29,599 bases of DNA from assembly GCA_964568845.1 (NCBI GenBank), contig CAZMSC010000019.1, positions 1-29,599 on the forward strand. Reading direction: 5' to 3'. A program made the translations under genes and the position numbers. Below, piece after piece: positions 15,737 through 23,716 of the stretch. A model generated the notes under the pieces. It searched no databases. It was not told the origin of the DNA and was given only the letters and a program-made list of their open reading frames with translations. The stretch is from DTBU01 sp964568845. Lineage in GTDB: Archaea; Thermoproteota; CALKCG01; B24. Every line of letters begins with the position of its first letter. The first letter of the stretch is position 1.

Positions 15737-16959
15737 CAACCCCCCTCTACTCTCAAAGCATTTCTAGAACACCATTTCACACACTCCGGTAAACCATCAC
15801 AGAGGTCGCATAAAAGAAGCCTCCCATTTATAAGCTTCAAAACTTTTACTGGACAAGAATCGACGCAAATACCACAGCCTTGACACAGCTCTTGCGAAAC
15901 TTCTACAGCCCCAGTTTTACCGTTAACTCTAAGTGCCCCATTTGGACAAGCGTTTACACAAGAATAACATAAAGTGCAAGCATATGGGGTAAACGTTCTC
16001 CCATCTTCAGAATACTTAACCCTCAACCTCGCAAATGAGAAATCGAAGACTTTTTCATGGAAGAAGCTGCATGCAAGCTCGCATACACGGCAACCGCTAC
16101 ATTTCTCAGCTTCGATCAATATTTTAACTGGAGGCTTAATCTTCTCCCTAAGAATATCCATCACAGTCTCCTTTCCGTGGATTATCCTCCTCATAAGTCT
16201 AACAGCTTCATCTGGATTCGGATCCTGAACTACGTTTCTACCGAAAACCACCCCGGCCGCACCGACGTCTAAAACTTCAGATATAACCTCTAAAGAGTCT
16301 CTTATACTCAACGCCTTATAACCTCCTAGAACCAAAACAGGTACGCCTGAAGACACCCCTATAACCTCTTTAAACGAATATGGATCACCAGTATACGGAA
16401 CCTTTAACGCATCGGCCCCAAGCTCTACGGCTTTTTCAACAGCCCTCTTAACCATGTCGACGTAATTCGCCTTAGTAACTCTAGGACCCATAGGAAGCGG
16501 CTCTATAATCAAAGGCATACTCCAAGTTTTACATTCGCTTGAAAACTCTTCAACCATCGCTATGTGATCCTCCTCCCCATCAAAACCTAGGAAAAGGTAC
16601 GTTACAACACCTGAAGCCCCAATCTTAACAGCTTCTTCAACCGTGGTAACCCTGTTGAACTGTATACTTCTAGCTGGCAAGGTATAGGTTTTATCTCTAA
16701 ACGCATTAGTCCAGTCTATTCTGACAAGCATAGCTGGAGCACTTCTACCCGCAAATAGGTGACTGAGCCTCCTAGCCTGACCCGGGCTTACTAGAATAGC
16801 ATCTGGCCCACCAGCTATAACCTTCCTGAGCGTTGCTTCTAAGTCTACAACACCCTTTATAGGTCCAAGCATTAAACCGTGGTCTGCCGCTACGACTAAA
16901 CTTCTACCATCGGATGGATCTATGATCCTGCTCAATCTGATCAGCTTGCCAAAGCTCAA
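15733..16959 (-). CDS. Class I aldolase (DhnA/FbaB-like) fused to a polyferredoxin domain
   Basis: A 408-residue fusion. Residues 1 to about 275 are a DeoC/FbaB-type aldolase: AADHG (Asp26, His27), Schiff-base Lys186 in GADALKVPYTGD, LVLGGYK and the phosphate-site-like GVVFGRNVVQD. From about residue 280 comes a HycB-like electron-transfer domain with four [4Fe-4S] cysteine sets: CSGCRVCELAC (287-297), CTLCYSCVNACP (328-338), CQGCGICVDSCP (359-369) and CDLCDGLPECVKWC (384-397). Such ferredoxin domains occur as separate AOR-linked subunits; fused to an aldolase is unusual. TTG at 16959 is chosen because it follows the previous stop by one base, GGGAGG lies ten bases ahead, and the paralogue next door aligns from here. 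The frame runs open to 16995. Confidence 0.88.
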   Translation of the reverse strand: MSFGKLIRLSRIIDPSDGRSLVVAADHGLMLGPIKGVVDLEATLRKVIAGGPDAILVSPGQARRLSHLFAGRSAPAMLVRIDWTNAFRDKTYTLPARSIQFNRVTTVEEAVKIGASGVVTYLFLGFDGEEDHIAMVEEFSSECKTWSMPLIIEPLPMGPRVTKANYVDMVKRAVEKAVELGADALKVPYTGDPYSFKEVIGVSSGVPVLVLGGYKALSIRDSLEVISEVLDVGAAGVVFGRNVVQDPNPDEAVRLMRRIIHGKETVMDILREKIKPPVKILIEAEKCSGCRVCELACSFFHEKVFDFSFARLRVKYSEDGRTFTPYACTLCYSCVNACPNGALRVNGKTGAVEVSQELCQGCGICVDSCPVKVLKLINGRLLLCDLCDGLPECVKWCSRNALRVEGGW

Positions 16960-16960
16960 T

Positions 16961-17725
16961 TCAATCAAGCCTCCCGTGAACCATCGACGATACATCTATC
17001 AGAAGCTTAACTGGATCTCCGAGGCTGAGAGAACTGCTTAAGACTATACCGTTTAACCCAATGCTGAGAGCACTCAATAAAACATCTGGAAGACTTTGTT
17101 GAATCTTTTCAGCTACGAGCTTTGAAGATGGATCTATGAGAAGCGTATAAGTTTTAATAGAGTCTTTAACGTTTCTTAAATCCTCAAGATTTTTAAGAGG
17201 TGGTACAGCTACTATGGAGGCGCCTACTTCAACAGCCATTCTAGCAGCTAAGCCAACGCTCTCACTGTAATTTTCGCTACTTACCCTTTCACCGAAGGGC
17301 ATGGCTTCGACTATGAACGGCAACCCATAATCATAGCAAACGTCAGAAAGCACCGTTATAAGCCTCATGCTATTGGAATCTATACGTTCATCTTCATAGC
17401 CTATTGTAAAGGTAGAAATAACCGCTGAAAAGTCCATTTGCAAAGCTTTAATAACAAATTCTTCAACGCTAGCCTTAGGGTTTGAAGACCTTAAAACTTC
17501 AGAGCCTACTCTCAAAATATAGGATGGTGACCTTTTACCTAGAAAGACATGCTTATTTTTAACTATAGACTCCACGTCCATTACAATCAAACCGTCGAGT
17601 TTTCTAACAATATCAATATCCACTGCGATCAGCTTCTGGAAGACAATGCCATCACTACAATCGACTAAAATGCATCTCAAATCCGTTGGATTCAAGATCC
17701 GTCCAATACGAATAGCAGACGTCAT
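16961..17725 (-). CDS. Aldolase-fold paralogue lacking the catalytic lysine
   Basis: A 254-residue protein that aligns along its length with the aldolase half of the next gene: IGRILNPTDLRCILVDCSDG against LSRIIDPSDGRSLVVAADHG, and AMPFGERV against PLPMGPRV. At the Schiff-base position it has Ala173 (GASIVAVPP) where the neighbour has Lys186. The phosphate-site GRN is SSS, and ADHG is CSDG. It is therefore unlikely to work as a class I aldolase. It may be a structural or regulatory partner of the active subunit, or an enzyme with another mechanism. A TATA-like box 33 bases ahead makes it the first gene of the AOR operon. Its TGA lies one base before the chosen start of the fusion gene. Confidence 0.75.
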   Translation of the reverse strand: MTSAIRIGRILNPTDLRCILVDCSDGIVFQKLIAVDIDIVRKLDGLIVMDVESIVKNKHVFLGKRSPSYILRVGSEVLRSSNPKASVEEFVIKALQMDFSAVISTFTIGYEDERIDSNSMRLITVLSDVCYDYGLPFIVEAMPFGERVSSENYSESVGLAARMAVEVGASIVAVPPLKNLEDLRNVKDSIKTYTLLIDPSSKLVAEKIQQSLPDVLLSALSIGLNGIVLSSSLSLGDPVKLLIDVSSMVHGRLD

Positions 17726-17751
17726 GTTCTAGCCTAGTAATTACCTGTTGA

Positions 17752-17764
17752 CCTATTTAAAACT
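17752..17764 (-). promoter_or_regulatory. TATA-like box for the aldolase-AOR operon
   Basis: The minus strand AGTTTTAAATAGG is centred about 33 bases ahead of the ATG at 17725 and just before the 3' end of the NagA-like gene, so the three downstream genes may be transcribed separately from it. Confidence 0.5.
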
Positions 17765-17767
17765 CTT

Positions 17768-19057
17768 TCATGACAATCCTTTAAGAATAATTCCGCCGAC
17801 AATTGTAGCTTCAACTTTAACTTTAAAGCACCCCGACTCACCTTCAATTCTCAGCACTGTCAGATCTGCCATCATCCCCTTTTCAATAAATCCTCTATTT
17901 ACCAACCCTTCCAATTTCGCTTGATTAGATGATGTTAACATTGAGACTAACCTAACGGACTCATCTAGGCTTCTAGAATCGGCATCTATCATGAAACCAG
18001 AGCGGTTAACTGTGAACATGTTTAAGAGGTTTTGAAAAGCCTTATCCATAGTTAGCAAACTTGAGCAGAGCGTATTTGGAGGAGCTGGTTTCACCTCCTC
18101 CCCATCGAAATATCCCTTTACCACTAAAACTTCTTCAACAGGATGCTTGCAACATATCGTTGAAAATATTCTAAATTCTCCAACTGGGACTTCTCCTTTA
18201 ATTGGAAATGCGGAGTCCGTTACAGCTATGACTTCATGGGATCTGTTTTTACGGATCCTCCTCTCAACTATGTCTGAAACATAACGGAAATCTACGTGGT
18301 ATCCATCTACGATAATCTCTACATATACTGGTAGAGTTAACGCCGCCTCATACGCACCTCCACCGTTGAAGGGTTTAAAGGACTGCCCCATCGCTCCATT
18401 AGTTATATGAACTATAAACTTCAACCCTAAGTTGAAAGCCTCCTCCAGCCTTTTAGCCGAGGCCTTCGTATGGCCGCATCCAACTATAACCCCTTTAGAT
18501 GTTGCGTATTCTATAAGATCAACCCCAAAGTCTGGAACTATATTGATGAATTTAACGACCCCAGTCTTAAGTATAGAATCGAGTATGTGTTTCGCTCTGG
18601 GAGAATTCGGAGGAATTATGTAATCTTTAGGTTGAGCACCCGCACAGTCAACGTTTATGAAAGTACCCTCTACATAAGCGCCTTCGAATCTAGCACCTTC
18701 AACGCCGTTCTCGTAAGACTCCATGTAGGTTCTACAGGTCTTCAAGTATGTTAAGAGGTCTTCAAACGGCATGGCTACGGTAGCCAAGTGAAACGCCGTA
18801 ACCCCTTGACCTGCTAAAGCCTTTGAAACCCTACTTATCCTATCAGGATCTGTTAGAAACTTGGTTAAGCCAATAATATCATGTATATGTTGCTCTCTAA
18901 AACCTGGAACCACATAACAGCCGTCGCAATCGAAGACATCCCCCCTAGGCTCGACGGAGACGCCCACATCGTTGATATAGCCGTTTTCAACGACCAGGTT
19001 TCCCTTTAAAACACCTCTGGGTGTAACTATCAAACCGTTTTTAAGAGTTAAACTCAT
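17768..19057 (-). CDS. NagA-like amidohydrolase (N-acetylglucosamine-6-phosphate deacetylase family)
   Basis: A 429-residue metal-dependent amidohydrolase most like N-acetylglucosamine-6-phosphate deacetylase, which removes acetate from the amino sugar phosphate. Seen: the flanking beta domain (LKNGLIVTPRGVLKG, and near the C-terminus KGMMADLTVLRI), PGFREQHIHD with a HxH pair, YVEGTFIN (metal Glu; LEGP in usual NagA), CGHTKASAKRLEEA and FIVHITNGAM (metal His residues), and VTDSAFPIKG (catalytic Asp). Variations such as EGTF instead of EGPF mean that the substrate may be another N-acyl compound. It stands ahead of the aldolase-AOR operon on the same strand, hinting at a shared catabolic route. 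A TATA-like element (ATTAAAAGTT, 19091-19100) lies 39 bases ahead of the ATG. Confidence 0.8.
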   Translation of the reverse strand: MSLTLKNGLIVTPRGVLKGNLVVENGYINDVGVSVEPRGDVFDCDGCYVVPGFREQHIHDIIGLTKFLTDPDRISRVSKALAGQGVTAFHLATVAMPFEDLLTYLKTCRTYMESYENGVEGARFEGAYVEGTFINVDCAGAQPKDYIIPPNSPRAKHILDSILKTGVVKFINIVPDFGVDLIEYATSKGVIVGCGHTKASAKRLEEAFNLGLKFIVHITNGAMGQSFKPFNGGGAYEAALTLPVYVEIIVDGYHVDFRYVSDIVERRIRKNRSHEVIAVTDSAFPIKGEVPVGEFRIFSTICCKHPVEEVLVVKGYFDGEEVKPAPPNTLCSSLLTMDKAFQNLLNMFTVNRSGFMIDADSRSLDESVRLVSMLTSSNQAKLEGLVNRGFIEKGMMADLTVLRIEGESGCFKVKVEATIVGGIILKGLS

Positions 19058-19135
19058 ACCAGATATTATAACTCATTATTGAAGCTTCTAAACTTTTAAT
19101 TCTAACTATCCTATAAACTGGTCGACTGAGAGACG

Positions 19136-20143
19136 CTAATACTTTCTCTCAACTATGAAATCTGTCAAAGCCTCTAGAAGATCTCTAGCCTCTGTTTTAG
19201 GAAGCAATGTTAAAGTCTTTTTAGCCTCTGAGGAATACTGACGGGCAAGCTTTTTGACATGTTCTACGGCACCCGAAGCCTCTACGAGACTTATGGCTTC
19301 TAGTATCTGCTCTCTGGAAGCGGATCTATTGCCTAGAATCTCCATAAGTCTACGTCTTCCACGGTCGTCAAGCCTATTTAAGGCTTCGAGCATTACTATG
19401 GTTTTCTTCCCTTCTCTTATATCACTTCCAACGGGTTTACCGAGCTCTTCTTCAACACCGGAAACCCCGAGTATGTCGTCCACCATTTGGAAGGCCATTC
19501 CGGAGTAGAACCCGTAGCTTTTCAAAGCCTCAACATCCTTTGGAGAAGCTTCAGCTATAAGCCCACCTATTTCCGCAGAAACCATATATAGTCTAGCCGT
19601 CTTAAGGCTGATCATCTCCATGTAATCTTCCATCGTCACATTTCGTATAGGCTTTTCAGCTAAAGCCATATCTATGGTCTGTCCTGCGCATATGTGTATC
19701 AGAGCTTCGGAGAGTCTTTCAATGACATCTACTATAACAGATTCTTTAACACCCTCAGACTTTAGGTTTTTAGATAGAACTTTAAAGACCAATGCAAAAA
19801 GCATATCGCCTGATATTATGGCTTGGGGAACGCCCCAGAGGACATGAACAGTCGGAACCCCCCTCCTAGTTTCATCACGGTCAATAATATCGTCGTGGAT
19901 CAACGTAAACGTGTGTAGAATTTCAACGGCCACGGCAGCTGGATACGGCTTAGAGCCAGTTCCACCACATGCCTCGTAAGACTTTACAAGCATGAATGGT
20001 CTAAGCCGCTTACCGCCAGCTTTTAAAAGATGGTAGCTGGATTCGCGTAGAACGTTGGGGACATTAAGCTCTTCCATAATCTTAGATAATTCGTTGGAAA
20101 CGCCCTTCGAAATTCTAGATATTTCACCCATGAGGTCTACCAT
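19136..20143 (-). CDS. idsA: Geranylgeranyl diphosphate synthase (trans-polyprenyl synthase)
   Basis: A 335-residue all-helical prenyl synthase that condenses IPP with allylic diphosphates. The C20 product feeds archaeal lipid synthesis. Seen: GGKRLRP, the first Asp-rich motif DDIIDRDETRRG, the LKTARLY segment, the second Asp-rich motif FQMVDDILG and GSDIREGKKT. The Phe five residues before the first Asp-rich motif (HTFTLIHDD) fits archaeal GGPP synthases, although chain length cannot be proved from sequence. The ATG at 20143 overlaps the stop of the isomerase gene (TGATG), so translation is coupled; an upstream GTG in the open frame is less likely. It is the last gene of the leftward mevalonate operon. 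Confidence 0.93.
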   Translation of the reverse strand: MVDLMGEISRISKGVSNELSKIMEELNVPNVLRESSYHLLKAGGKRLRPFMLVKSYEACGGTGSKPYPAAVAVEILHTFTLIHDDIIDRDETRRGVPTVHVLWGVPQAIISGDMLFALVFKVLSKNLKSEGVKESVIVDVIERLSEALIHICAGQTIDMALAEKPIRNVTMEDYMEMISLKTARLYMVSAEIGGLIAEASPKDVEALKSYGFYSGMAFQMVDDILGVSGVEEELGKPVGSDIREGKKTIVMLEALNRLDDRGRRRLMEILGNRSASREQILEAISLVEASGAVEHVKKLARQYSSEAKKTLTLLPKTEARDLLEALTDFIVERKY

Positions 20144-21222
20144 CACTCACACCTAACCTTCAACCTTCTAGACGTGACCCACTCTCTAACGAAGCCAGTT
20201 AAAATATACGGTTTCCCTTTAAGATCTTCTATTCTCTCAGAGCCCGTTAAAACCATAGCCAACTTTAACTCTTCACATATCTTCTTTAAGAGCTTTAATA
20301 CGTCTTCCCAACTTTCCATAGCGGGTTTAAGTAGGGGTAGTGCTAAACCAGCTAAATCCGCCCCCAAGACTAGAGCTTTGGCGACATCTAAACCGCTTCG
20401 GATGCCTCCAGATGCCACCAGCGGAATGTCTACGGCAGTCTTAACCTCAAGTATGGAAATGGCTGTAGGTATTCCCCAATCCCAGAAGGTCTTAGAGAGT
20501 TCAGCCTTCTCTCCCTCACAAGCCTCCACACTCCTATAGTACTCTACGCCAGCCCAGCTCGTTCCACCCACTCCAGATGCTTCAAGCGCATCGACTCCCG
20601 TGGACGCTAAAAGTTCAGCATCCTCCCTACATATGCCGGATCCAACTTCCTTGACTATCAGTGGGAATTCAACTTTCGACTTCAACTCTCTGAGCCTGTT
20701 TAGAACACCCCTGAATACATGCGACCCATCGTGTTGGAGGAATTCGTGCAGAGGATTTAAATGAATGGTTAAAGCGTCCGCTTCAACCATTTCAACAAGC
20801 CTCTTCAACTCACCATATGGATACGTTAAAAACTCTTGAAAACCTATGTTGGCTGAAATAAATATGTGTTCCGCATTCTCCCTCGCCACCTTAAAAGAGT
20901 ATGCGCAATCGGGGTTTTCAAGACACGCTCTACCGCTCCCAAGACACATACCTATACCAAGTTCTTCAGCGGCTTTAGCTAGGTTTGCGTTTATCTTAAC
21001 CGCTTCAGACATTCCACCAGTCATAGCAGAAATAATTATTGGAGCCTTAAACCTAAACCCCAGAAACTCAACGGAGAGGTCTAGCTTTTCAAACTCAACC
21101 TCTGGGAGACATCTGTGGATTAAATGTACATTTTCGAAACCTGTTGTGGCTTTCTTGGCTTCGACCATTCTCTCAGAACAGATACGTATATGATCGCTCT
21201 TCCTTTTACTAGTAGAATCCAC
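20143..21222 (-). CDS. fni: Type 2 isopentenyl-diphosphate delta-isomerase
   Basis: A 359-residue FMN- and NAD(P)H-dependent TIM-barrel enzyme converting IPP to DMAPP. Seen: RKSDHIRIC near the N-terminus, IIISAMTGG, GLGSGRACLENP-like segment (CLGSGRACLENPD), HLNPLHEFLQHDG, IVKEVGSGI, GVGGTSWAGVEY, LVASGGIRSG and LVLGADLAGLA, all family landmarks for FMN and substrate binding. The odd point is His in HLNPLHE where the family usually has Gln (NPxQE), a residue implicated in catalysis. GTG at 21222 overlaps the kinase stop by one base (TAGTG), with GGTG ahead of it. It lies between isopentenyl phosphate kinase and GGPP synthase, exactly where the product is needed. Confidence 0.94.
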   Translation of the reverse strand: MDSTSKRKSDHIRICSERMVEAKKATTGFENVHLIHRCLPEVEFEKLDLSVEFLGFRFKAPIIISAMTGGMSEAVKINANLAKAAEELGIGMCLGSGRACLENPDCAYSFKVARENAEHIFISANIGFQEFLTYPYGELKRLVEMVEADALTIHLNPLHEFLQHDGSHVFRGVLNRLRELKSKVEFPLIVKEVGSGICREDAELLASTGVDALEASGVGGTSWAGVEYYRSVEACEGEKAELSKTFWDWGIPTAISILEVKTAVDIPLVASGGIRSGLDVAKALVLGADLAGLALPLLKPAMESWEDVLKLLKKICEELKLAMVLTGSERIEDLKGKPYILTGFVREWVTSRRLKVRCE

Positions 21223-22019
21223 TACTGAACACCTTTTATTAATGTACCTCTAACCTTTTCACCTTTAAGAGCCTTAAAAAGCCTACCGGGTTTTAATCCA
21301 TTGATTATGTGGACATCTATACCCATACTCGCTATCCTACAAGCCTGCTCAAGTTTAAAGCGGATTCCTCCGGTAGCATTAGATGATTTAAAGCTTAATC
21401 TACTTAGGAGGGATTTTACTTCAGTGACCGTAGCCTCAGCTACGAGTTCGACATTAGGATTATATTTAGGGTCAGCTAAGTACAACCCATCAACGTCGAT
21501 CGTAAATATGGCTTTTAAAGGTTTAATTCTACGTGAGAGTTCAAACATCAATAAATCACCAGACACTATTGAGAAGCCCTTATCCAGATCAAATGCAACG
21601 TCTCCAAACGTTACAGGCGTCAAATTCATGTTTAAAGCGCTTATAAAAGGCTCGTAGAATATGCTCTTCAAAATACCGGATTCTGAAGTCGCGAAGGCTA
21701 GAGGGGGAAGTGGAACGGCCTTTAACCCTTTACGCTCCAACGCCTCTAAAACCTCTCCATTGAGTTTAAGCATGGCTTTATGTGTAGCGACGAAGCCCGT
21801 AATCTGCTCTTCTAAACCCATAAACTTTTCATTAAGCTTATACTTTAAAGCTAGAGGATGTCCAAAGGATCCTCCTCCATGTACTATTACGATCTTCCCC
21901 AATCCAGAAGTCGAAACCTCGCTTGCAAGCCTATTTAGAGCTCTACGGTTAACAGTCATAGGTTTATCTTTAACCGTTATAACGCTACCGCCGAGCTTGA
22001 CTATAGCTTCAGCCCTCAT
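21222..22019 (-). CDS. ipk: Isopentenyl phosphate kinase
   Basis: A 265-residue amino-acid-kinase-fold enzyme that phosphorylates isopentenyl phosphate to IPP with ATP, the step that distinguishes the archaeal mevalonate routes. Seen: the N-terminal VKLGGSVITVKD phosphate loop, IVHGGGSFGHPLA with the His (residue 54) diagnostic of IPK as opposed to other family kinases, VSGDLLMFELSR, FTIDVDGLYLADP and ATGGIRFKLEQA near the end. Its ATG lies inside the last codons of mevalonate kinase (11-base overlap), so the genes are co-transcribed. Its presence with a UbiD decarboxylase and aconitase X in the facing operon fits the route through anhydromevalonate phosphate. Confidence 0.95.
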   Translation of the reverse strand: MRAEAIVKLGGSVITVKDKPMTVNRRALNRLASEVSTSGLGKIVIVHGGGSFGHPLALKYKLNEKFMGLEEQITGFVATHKAMLKLNGEVLEALERKGLKAVPLPPLAFATSESGILKSIFYEPFISALNMNLTPVTFGDVAFDLDKGFSIVSGDLLMFELSRRIKPLKAIFTIDVDGLYLADPKYNPNVELVAEATVTEVKSLLSRLSFKSSNATGGIRFKLEQACRIASMGIDVHIINGLKPGRLFKALKGEKVRGTLIKGVQ

Positions 22020-22917
22020 ATACTACACCAGCTCTAGATATTGGAGCAATCATAGGCTCTCCTCCAGCCCGCCTTATGGCTTCCACGACCGATTTTAAAC
22101 GTTCCTTGGGTGCTAGGGCTATTATACATCCCCCTCCGCCGCCCCCGGTTAATTTAGCTCCTAAAGCCCCAGCCTCTCTAGACGCATATACAAGTTTATT
22201 AATCTTGAAACTTGAAACACCTATGGCTTCAAGTAGACCGTGGTTTACGTCCATGAGCAAACCTAATTCTCCAAAATCTCCATTCTCAAGCGCTTCCAAG
22301 GCTCTTAAAACTACGGATGAGTACGCCTTTCTAAGACCATCCATAACATCTTTCCTTTCCTCAGCGAAGGCTCTGACTTTTTCAACCATAGCCCCTGTAG
22401 ACCTCCCCTCCCCTGTATTCCCTATTATAAGTGTAAAATCTTCTCCCAAATTCACTGGTTTAATTCCCACTCCACGCTGGTATAGTAGTGCTCCGCCATT
22501 AACAGACACGGCCGGGTCTATGCCTGAAGGATTTACATGAACAGTTTTTTCACACTCTAAAGCCATTTTGAAAAGTTCATCTTTAGACAGTTTAACTCCA
22601 AATAAACCCGTTATTGCAGCTATAATAGCTGAAGCCGTGGCCGCTGAAGAGCCTAAACCGACAGACACTGGCAAGTTGGACTCTATCTTCACGTATATGT
22701 TCCTATCTTTTGAGTTTACAGCTTCTAAGGCGACATCTACGGCTTTATCGACTAGAGCTGTCTTAGAGCCCTCGATAAACGTAGATTGGGATTTATAAGC
22801 GGTTACTTTAACTCTGAGGTTTAGCGCTACAGCTATTGCTGGCTCACCGTAAACTACGAAGTGCTCCCCAAAGAGTATGACTTTACCGGGTGCCGAAGCG
22901 CTGCAGAAGACTCTCAT
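22009..22917 (-). CDS. mvk: Mevalonate kinase
   Basis: A 302-residue GHMP-family kinase that makes mevalonate 5-phosphate. Seen: the N-terminal SAPGKVILFGEHFVVYGEPA, the ATP-binding motif PVSVGLGSSAATASA, the catalytic-region Asp in NPSGIDPAVSVNGG and the third GHMP motif KLTGGGGGGCIIAL. Length fits archaeal mevalonate kinases. The frame opens at TTG 22932, but ATG at 22917, one base after the stop of the upstream MEMO gene, gives the standard start MRVFCSASAPGK. It is the second gene of the leftward isoprenoid operon. Its product is predicted to pass to the phosphomevalonate dehydratase encoded at 27367-28961, not to a phosphomevalonate kinase, which is absent here. Confidence 0.95.
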   Translation of the reverse strand: MRVFCSASAPGKVILFGEHFVVYGEPAIAVALNLRVKVTAYKSQSTFIEGSKTALVDKAVDVALEAVNSKDRNIYVKIESNLPVSVGLGSSAATASAIIAAITGLFGVKLSKDELFKMALECEKTVHVNPSGIDPAVSVNGGALLYQRGVGIKPVNLGEDFTLIIGNTGEGRSTGAMVEKVRAFAEERKDVMDGLRKAYSSVVLRALEALENGDFGELGLLMDVNHGLLEAIGVSSFKINKLVYASREAGALGAKLTGGGGGGCIIALAPKERLKSVVEAIRRAGGEPMIAPISRAGVVYEG

Positions 22918-22918
22918 T

Positions 22919-23716
22919 TTAAACACGCTCAAAAACTATGGAAGCGTAGCCTACGACGGCGGAGTAATCTCCAGTCACATCTCCGCTCGTCCTATGGCTT
23001 AGAAGCGTCGCTTTGAATTGTCCAAGCCTTTTCAACGCTACTATCATAGTAGCTACTGGTCCAGGCCCACACATACTAACGCCTTCATCTACGGCTTTAA
23101 ATAGAGCCTCCTCATCCATTCTTAGAATAGCATCTATAACACGTCCATCTTTCCTAAGCGTTCTGTCGTGAGATTCATAGTGATTTAGATCGGTGGAAGC
23201 TATTATAACAGCATCTACGTTTCTCAGAACAGTTGCTAAAGCTTCTCCGAGCTCTCTAGAAGTCTCTAAATCCTGCATAAGCATACATATCGGTACTATC
23301 CTATGGGAACCGTAGAGGTATTGGAGGAATGGAATCTGCACCTCTATGGAGTGCTCATAAACATGACTCCTCTCATCAATATCAACTAAGTTTGAAACAT
23401 CAACTATTTTCTTGCATATTTGAGAATCGACTTCGACGTTTCCAAGCGGCGTCTTCCAGACCCCTTCAACGGGGTACACGGAAATGCCGCTTCCCAATCC
23501 CGTGTGATTCGGACCCAATATTACGAATACACTAGGTGTGCCGTCTTCAGCCAGCTTACAATAACCGTGCGCTGCTACAGGTCCAGAGTACATGTAGCCT
23601 GCATGGGGTGATACTAAGCCGCGTATCTTTCTAACGCCTTCACCAACAGGTTTAACCTTAGGTATGTATCCAGGCCCCAGCTTATGTCTAAAACATTCCT
23701 CTATCTGTTTGATCAA
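22919..23716 (-). CDS. MEMO family protein (AmmeMemoRadiSam system protein B-like), N-terminus apparently frameshifted
   Basis: A 265-residue open frame for a MEMO protein, a dioxygenase-like fold with a His/Cys metal site. Seen: VSPHAGYMYSGP (His38), ILGPNHTGLG (His71), IIASTDLNHYE and SMCGPGPVATMI (Cys216). The function is not settled: human Memo1 is linked to copper and signalling, and archaeal copies often sit in the mevalonate gene cluster, as here. The first in-frame start codon is TTG at 23716, but clear family sequence (VRYPAQAGAFYSGSRDG) continues upstream in the same frame to about 23767 with no start codon. One base appears to be extra ahead of it (see the separate entry). It leads the leftward isoprenoid operon. 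Confidence 0.85.
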   Translation of the reverse strand: MIKQIEECFRHKLGPGYIPKVKPVGEGVRKIRGLVSPHAGYMYSGPVAAHGYCKLAEDGTPSVFVILGPNHTGLGSGISVYPVEGVWKTPLGNVEVDSQICKKIVDVSNLVDIDERSHVYEHSIEVQIPFLQYLYGSHRIVPICMLMQDLETSRELGEALATVLRNVDAVIIASTDLNHYESHDRTLRKDGRVIDAILRMDEEALFKAVDEGVSMCGPGPVATMIVALKRLGQFKATLLSHRTSGDVTGDYSAVVGYASIVFERV

